The notes beneath the pieces are model-generated. The model saw only the letters and a program-made list of their open reading frames with translations. It was not told the origin of the DNA and did not search any database. Shown here piece by piece: positions 15,393-23,440 of a stretch of DNA of 47,846 nucleotides (positions within the stretch are counted from its first letter, which is position 1; the number at the start of each line of letters is the position of its first letter). Location of the stretch: positions 1 to 47,846 of the forward strand of contig JAFZLJ010000157.1 in assembly GCA_017551545.1 (NCBI GenBank). Reading direction: 5' to 3'. The translations under genes were made by a program, and so were the position numbers. This DNA comes from Treponema sp. (GTDB lineage: Bacteria; Spirochaetota; Spirochaetia; Treponematales; Treponemataceae).

Positions 15393-16238
15393 ATGACTAA
15401 CTTTTACAACACAACAGACATTCCCTGCTTTGGTGTTGCGGGAAACTTTACAGGACATCTTGAACAGGCTGGAGAAGCAGTTGATTTTAAAGATATAAAG
15501 ACTGCGGAAGTGAATGCGCCTAAGGCAATCTTCCCTACTTATGTTCCGGCAAAAACCGGGGTGCCGCCTTTTCTTACCGTGTATCCGTTTAATTCTAAAA
15601 AAATAATTTTTCCCGAAGGCGAAGAAAAGCTTCAGATTGAGCCGGAATGCGCTGTGATTTTTGATGCTGTCTGGAATGGCGATACGCTTACTTCTCTTAA
15701 ACCGGTTTGTTTTGGCGCTTCGAATGACTGCTCGATTCGTAAACAAGGCGCAAATAAAATAAGCCAGAAAAAGAACTGGGGGCCATGCTCAAAAGGTTTT
15801 TCCAACAATCAGATTGCGGCAGACGGCTTTGATAAGGGCTGCATTTTTGATAACTACCGAATTGCAAGCTTTTTAATCCGTAACGACAAGGTTTATGCTT
15901 ATGGTGAAAACAGTGCTATCCGCGATTACAGCTACATTTACAAAAAGCTCACAGACTGGATGCTTGAAAAGTTTAACGGTCAGAAAGATGAAGGCCCCGC
16001 AGAAGATATTCACAGTTATCTTATTGCTACAGGACGCCCTGAGCAGATTATGGTTTCTATTGGTGCAACCCGCTACACAGAATGGGGAGAAACTAACTTT
16101 TTACAGAATAATGATAAGGCTGTTGTAGTTGTTTACCCTGAAAAAAAATACACACCAGACCAGATTCTTAAAATGGTAGAAGCCGGCGATTTTATGGACA
16201 ACGAAGTTTCTGCCCTTATTCAAACTGTTGTGATGTAG
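15393..16238 (+). CDS. DUF5718 family protein
   Basis: A 281-residue cytoplasmic protein that I recall as the DUF5718 family from its N-terminal CFGVAGNFTGHLEQAGE block. Other conserved-looking segments are PEGEEKLQIEPECAVIFDA, a cysteine-containing stretch (CFGASNDCSIRKQG), and IASFLIRNDKVYAYGENSAI. The layout (a short N-terminal segment, then a beta-rich catalytic-like domain with acidic residues) recalls fumarylacetoacetate-hydrolase-like folds, but that is only a suggestion. GGAG lies nine bases before the chosen ATG. It follows the lipoprotein gene after 19 bases and converges on the DUF2007 gene with a 23-base overlap. Confidence 0.6.
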   Translation: MTNFYNTTDIPCFGVAGNFTGHLEQAGEAVDFKDIKTAEVNAPKAIFPTYVPAKTGVPPFLTVYPFNSKKIIFPEGEEKLQIEPECAVIFDAVWNGDTLTSLKPVCFGASNDCSIRKQGANKISQKKNWGPCSKGFSNNQIAADGFDKGCIFDNYRIASFLIRNDKVYAYGENSAIRDYSYIYKKLTDWMLEKFNGQKDEGPAEDIHSYLIATGRPEQIMVSIGATRYTEWGETNFLQNNDKAVVVVYPEKKYTPDQILKMVEAGDFMDNEVSALIQTVVM

Positions 16239-16818
16239 AATTCGAAAGCTTTGGTAAAATTGTTATTCCGTGGAACGCTTCTTCTACTGTTCCTAACGGT
16301 AGTCCAAAATTAAAGAATGTTCCGGTTGCAATAACTTTTGAAACTCTTTCTTTTTTATCTTGTTCAGGATTGTTTTGCTCAGCAGCTTCCTGGGAAGAAA
16401 TAAAATCGCATACAATTTCACGGGCTTTGTCGTAATCAGAAATTAAAATAAAAACTTTTATAGAAAAGCTTGAAGCTCCTCCAAGAGCATTCAGGGAATA
16501 CATGCTGTTTATATGCTCGTTTTCGACATATGTCGGGATATTTTCGGCTGCAAGAAGGCTTCTTAAAACCGAACAGACAGCAAAGCTTCCTACTGCTAAA
16601 AACTGCTGAGTTTGTTCGCCTTTTTCTATTCGTTCAAAATAGCCTTTTTCAAATTCGTCTACATTCTCTAATGCCTGATTATGTTCTTCTTCATTTGTGT
16701 ATAATTCAGAAAGGTCCTTACCAGCACGCATCTTCTTGATTGTGCTTACCCCTGCAAACACAAACCATATTAACATTGCGCCAAAAAGTGTATACATGAT
16801 GATTTCGAATACTAACAT
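16216..16818 (-). CDS. Membrane-anchored DUF2007 domain protein
   Basis: A 200-residue protein with an N-terminal membrane helix (about residues 3-26), a charged linker, and a DUF2007-like domain at about 75-145. The domain has the pattern AVCSVLRSLLAAENIPTYVE, then IKVFILISDYDKAREIVCDF: an alpha-beta unit thought to act in signalling or protein binding, with no known activity. It starts one base after the mnmE stop (TAATATG), so it is co-translated with mnmE. Its end overlaps the convergent DUF5718 gene by 23 bases. Confidence 0.7.
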   Translation of the reverse strand: MLVFEIIMYTLFGAMLIWFVFAGVSTIKKMRAGKDLSELYTNEEEHNQALENVDEFEKGYFERIEKGEQTQQFLAVGSFAVCSVLRSLLAAENIPTYVENEHINSMYSLNALGGASSFSIKVFILISDYDKAREIVCDFISSQEAAEQNNPEQDKKERVSKVIATGTFFNFGLPLGTVEEAFHGITILPKLSNSTSQQFE

Positions 16819-16819
16819 A

Positions 16820-18256
16820 TTATTTTCCTACGCAGAAATTTGCAAAAATTGAACCAAGGATATCGTCCGGAGTGATTGCACCGGTTACTTCAGAAAGGGA
16901 ATCGAGCGCATCTTCCAGATCCTGAACAACTGCATCTAGCGAATAATTGTCACTGGCTGTTGCAAGCGCGTGACGCGTACATTCCAAGGCTTCGGCAACT
17001 GCGTCTTTCTGGCGGGCGGAGCCTAAGCCTGCCTGTTCGCGTTCGGTGTCCAGGCCTTGGGTTAGTAAGGATTCAATCTGGTTGAAAAGGTCGGAAAGGC
17101 CGGTGCCGGTTTTGGCGGAGATGTAGGCTTGGTTAAGCGGCCCTTCGACAAGCTCAGGGACCCCGATGCCTTGGGGTTCCTGAGCTTGTCGAAGGACCCC
17201 ACCGGAAGGCACGTCACACTTATTCCACACAACAATCAGCGGCACTTTGCAGCTTTCAATAAACTCTTTATCTTCCTCATTCATTCCTGCAGCAGAATCT
17301 ATCAAATACAAAACAACATCTGCTTCGTGAACAAGGCTTCGGCTTATTTCTACACCCTTTGCTTCAATAACATCTTCTGTGTCGCGGAGGCCTGCTGTAT
17401 CAAACAGGCGCACAGGAATACCGTTAATTCCAGCCCAGCTTTCAAGCCAGTCGCGGGTTGTTCCTTCTATGTCGCTTACAATTGCTCGCTCTTCTTTTAA
17501 GATTGCGTTAAACAGTGAAGACTTTCCTGCATTTGTACGGCCTGCAAGAACTACTCGTGCTCCATCCTGGTACAATTTTTCACCACGCCATGAAGCAACA
17601 AGCCCCGCAAGACGCTTTTCTGCCTTTTCCAGATCCCCTTTATCAAACGTATCTGCAATAGTTTCTTCATCTTCCGGATACTCAATTTCTACTTCTATTG
17701 CGGCAAGTGTATCTACCAGCAGCTTTTTTATTGAATCAATTTCTTCGTAAAGGGCACCGGCAAGGCGTCCGGCAGCGTGCGAACGAGAATCATCTGTATG
17801 GCTGTCTATAATTTCACGGACTGCTTCTGCTTTTGTTAAATCAGTCTTTCCGTTTATGTAAGCACGGAAAGTGTACTCGCCCCTGTTGGCCTGACGGAAG
17901 CCGCTTTTAAGCATAAGGTTTTGAATTGCAGTAACAACAGCAGGTCCTCCATGGCAGAATATTTCTACCATATCTTCGCCTGTGTAAGATTTTGGCGCGC
18001 GGTATACGGCACACATAACCTCGTCGATCTTCGCACGCCCTTCGACAGGCTCAGGGACCCCAGCTGGTTCAACTATCCACCCATAAACAATTGTATTCCC
18101 AGGAGCTTCAAGCAATGCGCGCGGTCTTAAAAAAACCTTGCTTACAAGTTCAATACAGCCCTTGCCCGAAACGCGCACTATTCCCAAAGCAGCTGGTGCA
18201 AGTGCTGTTGCAATAGAGGAAATTGGTTCTTCCGGTGTGTACTGGTCTAGTGCCAT
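16820..18256 (-). CDS. mnmE: tRNA modification GTPase MnmE
   Basis: A 478-residue MnmE. With MnmG it installs the carboxymethylaminomethyl group (or a related one) on wobble U34 of certain tRNAs. The N-terminal formyl-tetrahydrofolate-binding domain (1-125), the helical domain and the inserted GTPase are all present: G1 GRTNAGKS 239-246, G2 TT 266-267, G3 DTAG 286-289, G4 NKCD 345-348, and the C-terminal CVGK 475-478. Two palindromic repeats are read in frame: one adds AGVPEPVEG at 65-73, and one adds about 20 residues between NKCD and SAKTG (about 353-373). Both lie in loops and the protein looks functional. It follows the DUF4015 gene by two bases. Confidence 0.97.
   Translation of the reverse strand: MALDQYTPEEPISSIATALAPAALGIVRVSGKGCIELVSKVFLRPRALLEAPGNTIVYGWIVEPAGVPEPVEGRAKIDEVMCAVYRAPKSYTGEDMVEIFCHGGPAVVTAIQNLMLKSGFRQANRGEYTFRAYINGKTDLTKAEAVREIIDSHTDDSRSHAAGRLAGALYEEIDSIKKLLVDTLAAIEVEIEYPEDEETIADTFDKGDLEKAEKRLAGLVASWRGEKLYQDGARVVLAGRTNAGKSSLFNAILKEERAIVSDIEGTTRDWLESWAGINGIPVRLFDTAGLRDTEDVIEAKGVEISRSLVHEADVVLYLIDSAAGMNEEDKEFIESCKVPLIVVWNKCDVPSGGVLRQAQEPQGIGVPELVEGPLNQAYISAKTGTGLSDLFNQIESLLTQGLDTEREQAGLGSARQKDAVAEALECTRHALATASDNYSLDAVVQDLEDALDSLSEVTGAITPDDILGSIFANFCVGK
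17139..17199. repeat. Double palindromic repeat in the MnmE G domain
   Basis: Left arm CCTTCGACAAGCTCAGGGAC and right arm TTCCTGAGCTTGTCGAAGG face each other across about ten bases, matching at about 24 of 26 positions. In frame it encodes VLRQAQEPQGIGVPELVEGP. Confidence 0.85.
18036..18061. repeat. Palindromic repeat in the MnmE N-terminal domain
   Basis: CCCTTCGACAGGCTCAGGGA, the same element as at 732-755, read in frame as VPEPVEG. Confidence 0.85.
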
Positions 18257-18258
18257 TA

Positions 18259-20631
18259 CTAGTTATGATACCGTTTTACATTCGAGTTTTGCAATAACGG
18301 AGAGTAATAATCGTCATCATCTTCAGGGTAAAGATTCAGAATGCTGTCTAAAACAGATAAATCGGCATCTTCTACTGTTGAAACAAGCGGCTTCATTGTT
18401 GTACCAATTGCAGGCTTTTTGAATTCCCAGCTTGATTCAGGCGCAGTTCCAATAAAGCTTTCTGTATCTGTTACATCGCGTGGAGTTATTCCATATTCGC
18501 CGGAATTGTTCCAGCACATGTAACCACGGTTTATAGAATCGCGAACTCCAAAGAATTCCTTTCGTATATAATCTTCGTCGTAATACTGCCGGTCGTAACT
18601 GACATTAAGATAGAAACACTGAACCCACGGCCTGATTATAGAACGGTTACGGCACATGATTGTATTTCGGAAGGAACCGTAATAATAAATGCGATAAGTT
18701 CTGTCGGCATAAGGCGCGTAGTTTAAGAAAGTCTGCTCAAAGTGGCTCGGATAGAACATAGGCCCAATTACGTCTACATATTCAGCAAGCAGTTCAGAAT
18801 CCTGACCTGTATGTGAACCACTTCTATACCAGCCGTTTGCACCGTAAATATCAATTCCAATTGGAGCGTCTATATTTTCACGGGCATATGACAGGAAAGA
18901 AATAAGAGCAGACTCTTTATCCATGCCTTTGTCCTGCCAGCGGTATTTTGCATTGTAAAGGTTTTCGCCGTCTGTTGGGAAACGTATATAGTCAAACTGA
19001 ATTTCATCAAAGCCGCGTGCAATCAGTTCTTTTGCAACTGCGATATTATATTCCCAAACTTCTTCTGAATAAGGGTCTACCCAGTGCTCATCGTAATACT
19101 GAGTTTCGGTTCCGGTAACATTACCTTCATCGTCTACAATATCTTCGTAGCCTTTAATACCGGTCCAGGCTTTGTTGTATTTTGCATCCCAGACTGCATA
19201 TTTCCCGCCGCCATATTTTGTAAGACATCGGTCTTTAAATGTTACAATTCGCGCAATAAGATATATATTTTCTTTTTTGAATTCTTCAATGAATTTTTCA
19301 AGGTCTACTGCGTAAGTAGAAACTGTTCCTTTTTCGAGCAGCAGAGGATCTTTTGTCTGATATCTGAGGTAACCGTAATCATCTTTCATATCAATTACGA
19401 TTGCATTCATATTTCTATCTTTTACGATTTTCTTAAACTTGTTGATTCCATCCATATTGCGGCACTGATAAGCCGAAGCATAAATTGCTTTTTTACCGTT
19501 TGCCTTTTCTGCGTATGGTGAATTAATTGTTCCAGGATAAAGCAGCCAAAGTTCATTAAGCAAAATGCCCTTTCCAAAACCGCTTCGTGACTGAGGAATC
19601 CATGCAGTGTTAATCATCCCGGGAACTCTGGCAAATGCTTTGTTCCAGTCATTAAACATTACAGGTGTTCCAGGACTCTTAAGTGTGTTTATATCAAGCG
19701 AACCAATTCCTTCAAGATGTGTATAAACAAGAACATCATCCATCAGCGTAAGTCCGTCAAAAGAATCTACAGGCTCTGTGCTTCTGTAAATGAGCACACC
19801 GCTTTTGTTTTCCCAGTCCAGTTTGTAAAGACAAGGAAGATATGACTGTGAAATATAAATTTCTGTATAACGTGAGCCATTCTGATTTGTTCGTATAACA
19901 GGAAGGATATCTGCAATTTCATCTGCAGAAGAAAGCGACTGCATTTTTTCAAAGCCTTTTTCTATATCTATCCATTTGCTTTTTTTATTCTGCGGCAAGA
20001 TATATGAAAGACCATAAATTGCATGCGACATGAATACAACAGTTTCTTCGTTGAGTGTGGCTACTGCAACTGCTTTTATTCCTGTAGACTTTGTACTTGC
20101 TGAACCAAGCGAAGTCCAGTTCTGACCTGCGTCGCTTGAATAATAAACGTTATCTTTTGTGGCTATTACCATCTCTGAATTATTCAGCGGGTTTACACTA
20201 AAATCCTTAAGCACCTGAATCTGCAGAGTCAGAGATTTATTTTTGCCATCATATTTTTTAATAGTAAGGAAAGGAAGTCCGTTATCGCGTTCTACAAAAG
20301 TTTTTAAATCTTCTGTAAAGAAAAGTCCCTTCTGGGTGCGGATAAACCAGCCGTCTTTTGTGCCGGCAATTGAGTTCCCAATATATTCAGGAAGACTTAC
20401 ACGCACAATCTGATCAACGCGTGCTTCTGTCCAAATAGGAATTACATTATTTGAGGAAGTAACTTTAAATAATCCGGAATCGGAACCAACAAGAAATACA
20501 TCTGCATCGGTTTGTGATTCTGCCGAGGCTGTAATTTTGCCCGGTAACTGATAAAGAGGTTTTGTGTTCTGAGCATAGGCCTGCTGAGCCGGAACACAAA
20601 ACAACAACAACGAAATGAGTATACTTATCAT
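18259..20631 (-). CDS. DUF4015 putative glycoside hydrolase, exported
   Basis: A 790-residue exported protein. A signal peptide ending AYA (about residue 20) is followed by a region of about 350 residues with propeller-like repeats, including a BNR/Asp-box-like YSSDAGQNWTSLG, and then a TIM-barrel-like DUF4015 domain (about 375-700). That domain has its typical blocks: NAIVIDMKDDYG, YLIARIVTFKD, FDEIQFDYIRFPTDG and VIGPMFYPSHF. The family is related to glycoside hydrolases by fold; no substrate is proven. The start at 20631 gives the clean signal peptide. A GATAAT box six bases before it and no clear Shine-Dalgarno suggest a leaderless message. It is upstream of mnmE with a two-base gap. Confidence 0.8.
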   Translation of the reverse strand: MISILISLLLFCVPAQQAYAQNTKPLYQLPGKITASAESQTDADVFLVGSDSGLFKVTSSNNVIPIWTEARVDQIVRVSLPEYIGNSIAGTKDGWFIRTQKGLFFTEDLKTFVERDNGLPFLTIKKYDGKNKSLTLQIQVLKDFSVNPLNNSEMVIATKDNVYYSSDAGQNWTSLGSASTKSTGIKAVAVATLNEETVVFMSHAIYGLSYILPQNKKSKWIDIEKGFEKMQSLSSADEIADILPVIRTNQNGSRYTEIYISQSYLPCLYKLDWENKSGVLIYRSTEPVDSFDGLTLMDDVLVYTHLEGIGSLDINTLKSPGTPVMFNDWNKAFARVPGMINTAWIPQSRSGFGKGILLNELWLLYPGTINSPYAEKANGKKAIYASAYQCRNMDGINKFKKIVKDRNMNAIVIDMKDDYGYLRYQTKDPLLLEKGTVSTYAVDLEKFIEEFKKENIYLIARIVTFKDRCLTKYGGGKYAVWDAKYNKAWTGIKGYEDIVDDEGNVTGTETQYYDEHWVDPYSEEVWEYNIAVAKELIARGFDEIQFDYIRFPTDGENLYNAKYRWQDKGMDKESALISFLSYARENIDAPIGIDIYGANGWYRSGSHTGQDSELLAEYVDVIGPMFYPSHFEQTFLNYAPYADRTYRIYYYGSFRNTIMCRNRSIIRPWVQCFYLNVSYDRQYYDEDYIRKEFFGVRDSINRGYMCWNNSGEYGITPRDVTDTESFIGTAPESSWEFKKPAIGTTMKPLVSTVEDADLSVLDSILNLYPEDDDDYYSPLLQNSNVKRYHN

Positions 20632-20637
20632 ACTCTT

Positions 20638-20643
20638 ATTATC
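20638..20643 (-). promoter_or_regulatory. Possible -10 box of the DUF4015-mnmE operon
   Basis: On the minus strand GATAAT six bases before the ATG at 20631. No convincing -35 hexamer is visible at the usual distance. Confidence 0.4.
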
Positions 20644-20673
20644 GGAAGAATTTAGGGTAGTGTTTAAAAAAAA

Positions 20674-20735
20674 GATTCCCGTGTCAAGCACGGGAATGAC
20701 AGACCTGTGTCATTGTCGGGCTTGACCCGACAATC
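20674..20735. repeat. Intergenic double hairpin, GGGCTTGACCCGACAATC family
   Basis: Two opposed hairpins: CCCGTGTCAAGCACGGG and TCGGGCTTGACCCGA, joined by an inverted TGACA/TGTCA pair. A near copy lies at 46373-46424. It follows the stop of the HD-GYP-like gene and may act as its transcript end. Confidence 0.8.
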
Positions 20736-20737
20736 TA

Positions 20738-22276
20738 TTATACAATTTGGTCGAGTGTGTCTACTACTGCAGAGTCGTAGAAGCCTGGCTGTTCGCGGAG
20801 CTTTTCGATTGCTGTTTCCTTGTCCATTGCCTGGCGGTAGTTACGGCGGCTCGACATAGAAACATATGTTTCTGCAACACGAATAAGGCGTGCAATCTGT
20901 GGAATTTCGTCGCCCTTAAGACCGTTAGGATAACCTGAACCGTCCATGTTTTCGTGGTGCTTTTTAGAAGCGTCATCGAATACTTCCCAGTACTTCTTTG
21001 GAACAAAGTCAAGATATTTTTCTGCAATATTTACGTGATTATGCATTTCCTCTTTCTGTTCATCAGTAAGAGTTTCTGTTTCCCAGATTGCAGGATCTAC
21101 TCCAAGGAAACCCGCATCGTAAATCATTGCAGCACAGAAGTTGAGCATTGAGTTACCCTGTGAAAGTCCAAGCTGCATAGAAAGCTTATATACAAGTTCA
21201 CTAACGTTCTTAGAGTTATTCTTGCGGTTTGTAATCTGGTCAATCTTTGTACCAATTTCTTCACACTTAACTGCAAGCTGCTTGAGTTCTTCTTCATCTT
21301 CCGGTGTAAATGTAACATCTGGTAAAGCAGCTGCCGGAGCCCATGTAGAAGTTCCTGCAAGCTTAAGAGGAGCGCTCTGACCATAAAGGTCTGTTGCACC
21401 ACCAAGCATAATGCGGTTTGTATTGCCTGTATTTTCTGCAATAAGGCGGAATGCCTGCATGTACTGTTCCTGGCGTTCTGCCTGAAGCTTCATACTGCGG
21501 CGTGCAATTACAATTACTACAAGGACAATCAATAATATAAGAAGGGCAATTCCAACAATTGAAAATACCATGATTTTTGTTGATTTTGCCTGAGTTTTAG
21601 ATGATTCCTTTAAGGCTTCTGCCTGATCAGACATAGAACCCTGCAAATCTGCAAAACCAGTCTGAATAGATTTAAGTGTCTTTTCTGAATTTTCGTTTGA
21701 TTTAGCAAGCTCTTCTGCCTGTGTCTTCATAGATTCAGCAAGTTCTGCACTAGATTCAGCCTGTTTAGAAATTGCTTCATTCTGCTTTTCAATTGCTTCT
21801 GTCTGTTGTTTTATAGACTTCTGCTCTTCATCATGTCGCTTTTGAGCAGCTTTTTCACTAGCCTCAAGTTCAGCCTTTCGCTGTTTTTCTGTTTCAACTT
21901 TCTGCTTTTCTTCTATCTGTGCTATAAGCTTTTCTATTTTTGTATTCTTAACATCCGGATATTTATCCAGCATGATTTTTACTTCACTAAGAGCAGCACC
22001 ATCATATTTTTCAAGAATACCTTCGAGTCTCTGCGAATAAATGAGTTTTGCTTCAGAAACAACAGAAGCTTTTACATTTGGTTCTGCATCATTCATCATC
22101 TGAAGAGCACCATTTATTTTCTTATAGGCAGTCTCAATGTCACCTTCATCTACAGCTTCTTCTGCAGCATCAAGCTGTTTCTTTACCAGAGCAGAAGTAT
22201 CTGCGGCAAAAACAGAAACTGTTACGAATGCGAAGATTATTGCGGCAATTATTCTTTTATACTTATCTAATAACAT
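20738..22276 (-). CDS. Membrane protein with degenerate HD-GYP domain
   Basis: A 512-residue protein. A signal or membrane helix (5-24) leads to a periplasmic helical and coiled-coil region (25-225, rich in Lys, Glu and Gln heptads), a membrane helix (236-258), and a cytoplasmic HD-GYP-like domain (about 355-512). HHENMDGSGYP (440-450) and the second histidine region HVNIAEKYL (about 414) are kept. The metal-binding HD...K motif is replaced by YDAGF (386-390), and the later VAD by VAE. HD-GYP enzymes hydrolyse cyclic di-GMP; this one is probably inactive and may be a sensor or scaffold. The start has GGAG six bases upstream and overlaps the end of the upstream gene by 14 bases. Confidence 0.75.
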   Translation of the reverse strand: MLLDKYKRIIAAIIFAFVTVSVFAADTSALVKKQLDAAEEAVDEGDIETAYKKINGALQMMNDAEPNVKASVVSEAKLIYSQRLEGILEKYDGAALSEVKIMLDKYPDVKNTKIEKLIAQIEEKQKVETEKQRKAELEASEKAAQKRHDEEQKSIKQQTEAIEKQNEAISKQAESSAELAESMKTQAEELAKSNENSEKTLKSIQTGFADLQGSMSDQAEALKESSKTQAKSTKIMVFSIVGIALLILLIVLVVIVIARRSMKLQAERQEQYMQAFRLIAENTGNTNRIMLGGATDLYGQSAPLKLAGTSTWAPAAALPDVTFTPEDEEELKQLAVKCEEIGTKIDQITNRKNNSKNVSELVYKLSMQLGLSQGNSMLNFCAAMIYDAGFLGVDPAIWETETLTDEQKEEMHNHVNIAEKYLDFVPKKYWEVFDDASKKHHENMDGSGYPNGLKGDEIPQIARLIRVAETYVSMSSRRNYRQAMDKETAIEKLREQPGFYDSAVVDTLDQIV

Positions 22277-23408
22277 TTTCAACTCCAAATCCTATGATAG
22301 CGCTAAGATGGTTTTCGGTACCACCCTGATTTAATATCAAAAGTGTATCTCTTGCTCCCAGGTTGAAAACAAGTTTAACTCTTTCAAGTTCTGCAAATGG
22401 AATTGCAAGGGATCCCTTAAAGCTCAATGCCTGATAGTCACCTGTTAAAAGTCCTCCAAGCAGATAATTTGCATCTACATTAAGTGCAACGTTTCCTAAA
22501 TTAACGGAACTTAACTGAACACCAATCAATGGCGATACAACGTTTCCGTAGAAAGCACTCTGAACTTTTTCAATTGCAGCAGAAACTGTTCCTTCCTTAT
22601 TCTTAAGAACACCAAGATCACTAAAGCCTAAACGGAAGAATAATTTTGGTGCAAATGGGAATGCAACTTTTGGAGCAATTTCAAAATTGAATTCCATTGG
22701 TCCATTGTTGAATTCCATAAACTTAAAGTCAAAGAAAACGTCTCCACCAATTACAATTGATTTTGGAATAGAATATTCATATGTAAAGTCGAGCGAAATA
22801 CCTTCGGACATAACAGGCTTATCAAGATTCTTTGCAGAAACAATACCAAAGTCTATCATACCAAAGTTTGCATTCCAGCGGTATTTTTCGGTTCGTTCAT
22901 CCTTTGCCGAAACATATACCTGCTTTCCTTCCGATGTTGTTACAACGTTGTAATCCTTTTGTGCAGAAGCAAGAATCTTTTCTTTTTCTGCTTCCTTCTT
23001 TGCAGCTTCGGCTAAGGCCTTTTGTTCCTGCTCTACTTCATACTGCTGCTGAATCTGGTAAGCTTCGGCAATTGTGGCATAAAGGTCTACTGCATCTTCA
23101 TCTTCAAAGTCACCGTCAATGTTGTTATCAATAATAATATAAATTGCTGTCATGGCAAATTCATATTCGTTATCAATAATCAAACGGCGAACCTTTTTCT
23201 TCGTGTAGTTTTCCATAAGGTAGTAATATTTGTCATCTACATTTTCACGAAGGATATTTGCAAGCTCTTTGTCTGCCTGTTTAACAAATATAATATCTAT
23301 TTCTTTGTAAACCTTACTTACATATTCTTCTACCGCAAACAGATTGCCTGCTGTCAGAATAAGAACCAGAGTAAGGAAAAACGTTTTGAGTCTTTTCGTC
23401 AAAATCAT
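22263..23408 (-). CDS. Probable outer-membrane protein with N-terminal helical domain
   Basis: A 381-residue exported protein. The signal peptide ends about residue 25 (ILTAGNLFA). Residues 30-150 are helical with a coiled coil (VEQEQKALAEAAKKEAEKEK). The rest has alternating hydrophobic strands typical of a barrel or barrel-like domain (SLDFTYEYSIPKSIVIGGDV, then PKLFFRLGFSDLG). It does not end in Phe. GAGGTG before the ATG at 23408 supports that start over the ATG at 23414. It lies between the giant Ig-like gene and the HD-GYP-like gene, with a 14-base overlap to the latter, so the three probably form one operon. Exact function unknown. Confidence 0.6.
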   Translation of the reverse strand: MILTKRLKTFFLTLVLILTAGNLFAVEEYVSKVYKEIDIIFVKQADKELANILRENVDDKYYYLMENYTKKKVRRLIIDNEYEFAMTAIYIIIDNNIDGDFEDEDAVDLYATIAEAYQIQQQYEVEQEQKALAEAAKKEAEKEKILASAQKDYNVVTTSEGKQVYVSAKDERTEKYRWNANFGMIDFGIVSAKNLDKPVMSEGISLDFTYEYSIPKSIVIGGDVFFDFKFMEFNNGPMEFNFEIAPKVAFPFAPKLFFRLGFSDLGVLKNKEGTVSAAIEKVQSAFYGNVVSPLIGVQLSSVNLGNVALNVDANYLLGGLLTGDYQALSFKGSLAIPFAELERVKLVFNLGARDTLLILNQGGTENHLSAIIGFGVENVIR

Positions 23409-23440
23409 AAGCACCTCAAACTAAACCAAAAACTCCTGCA

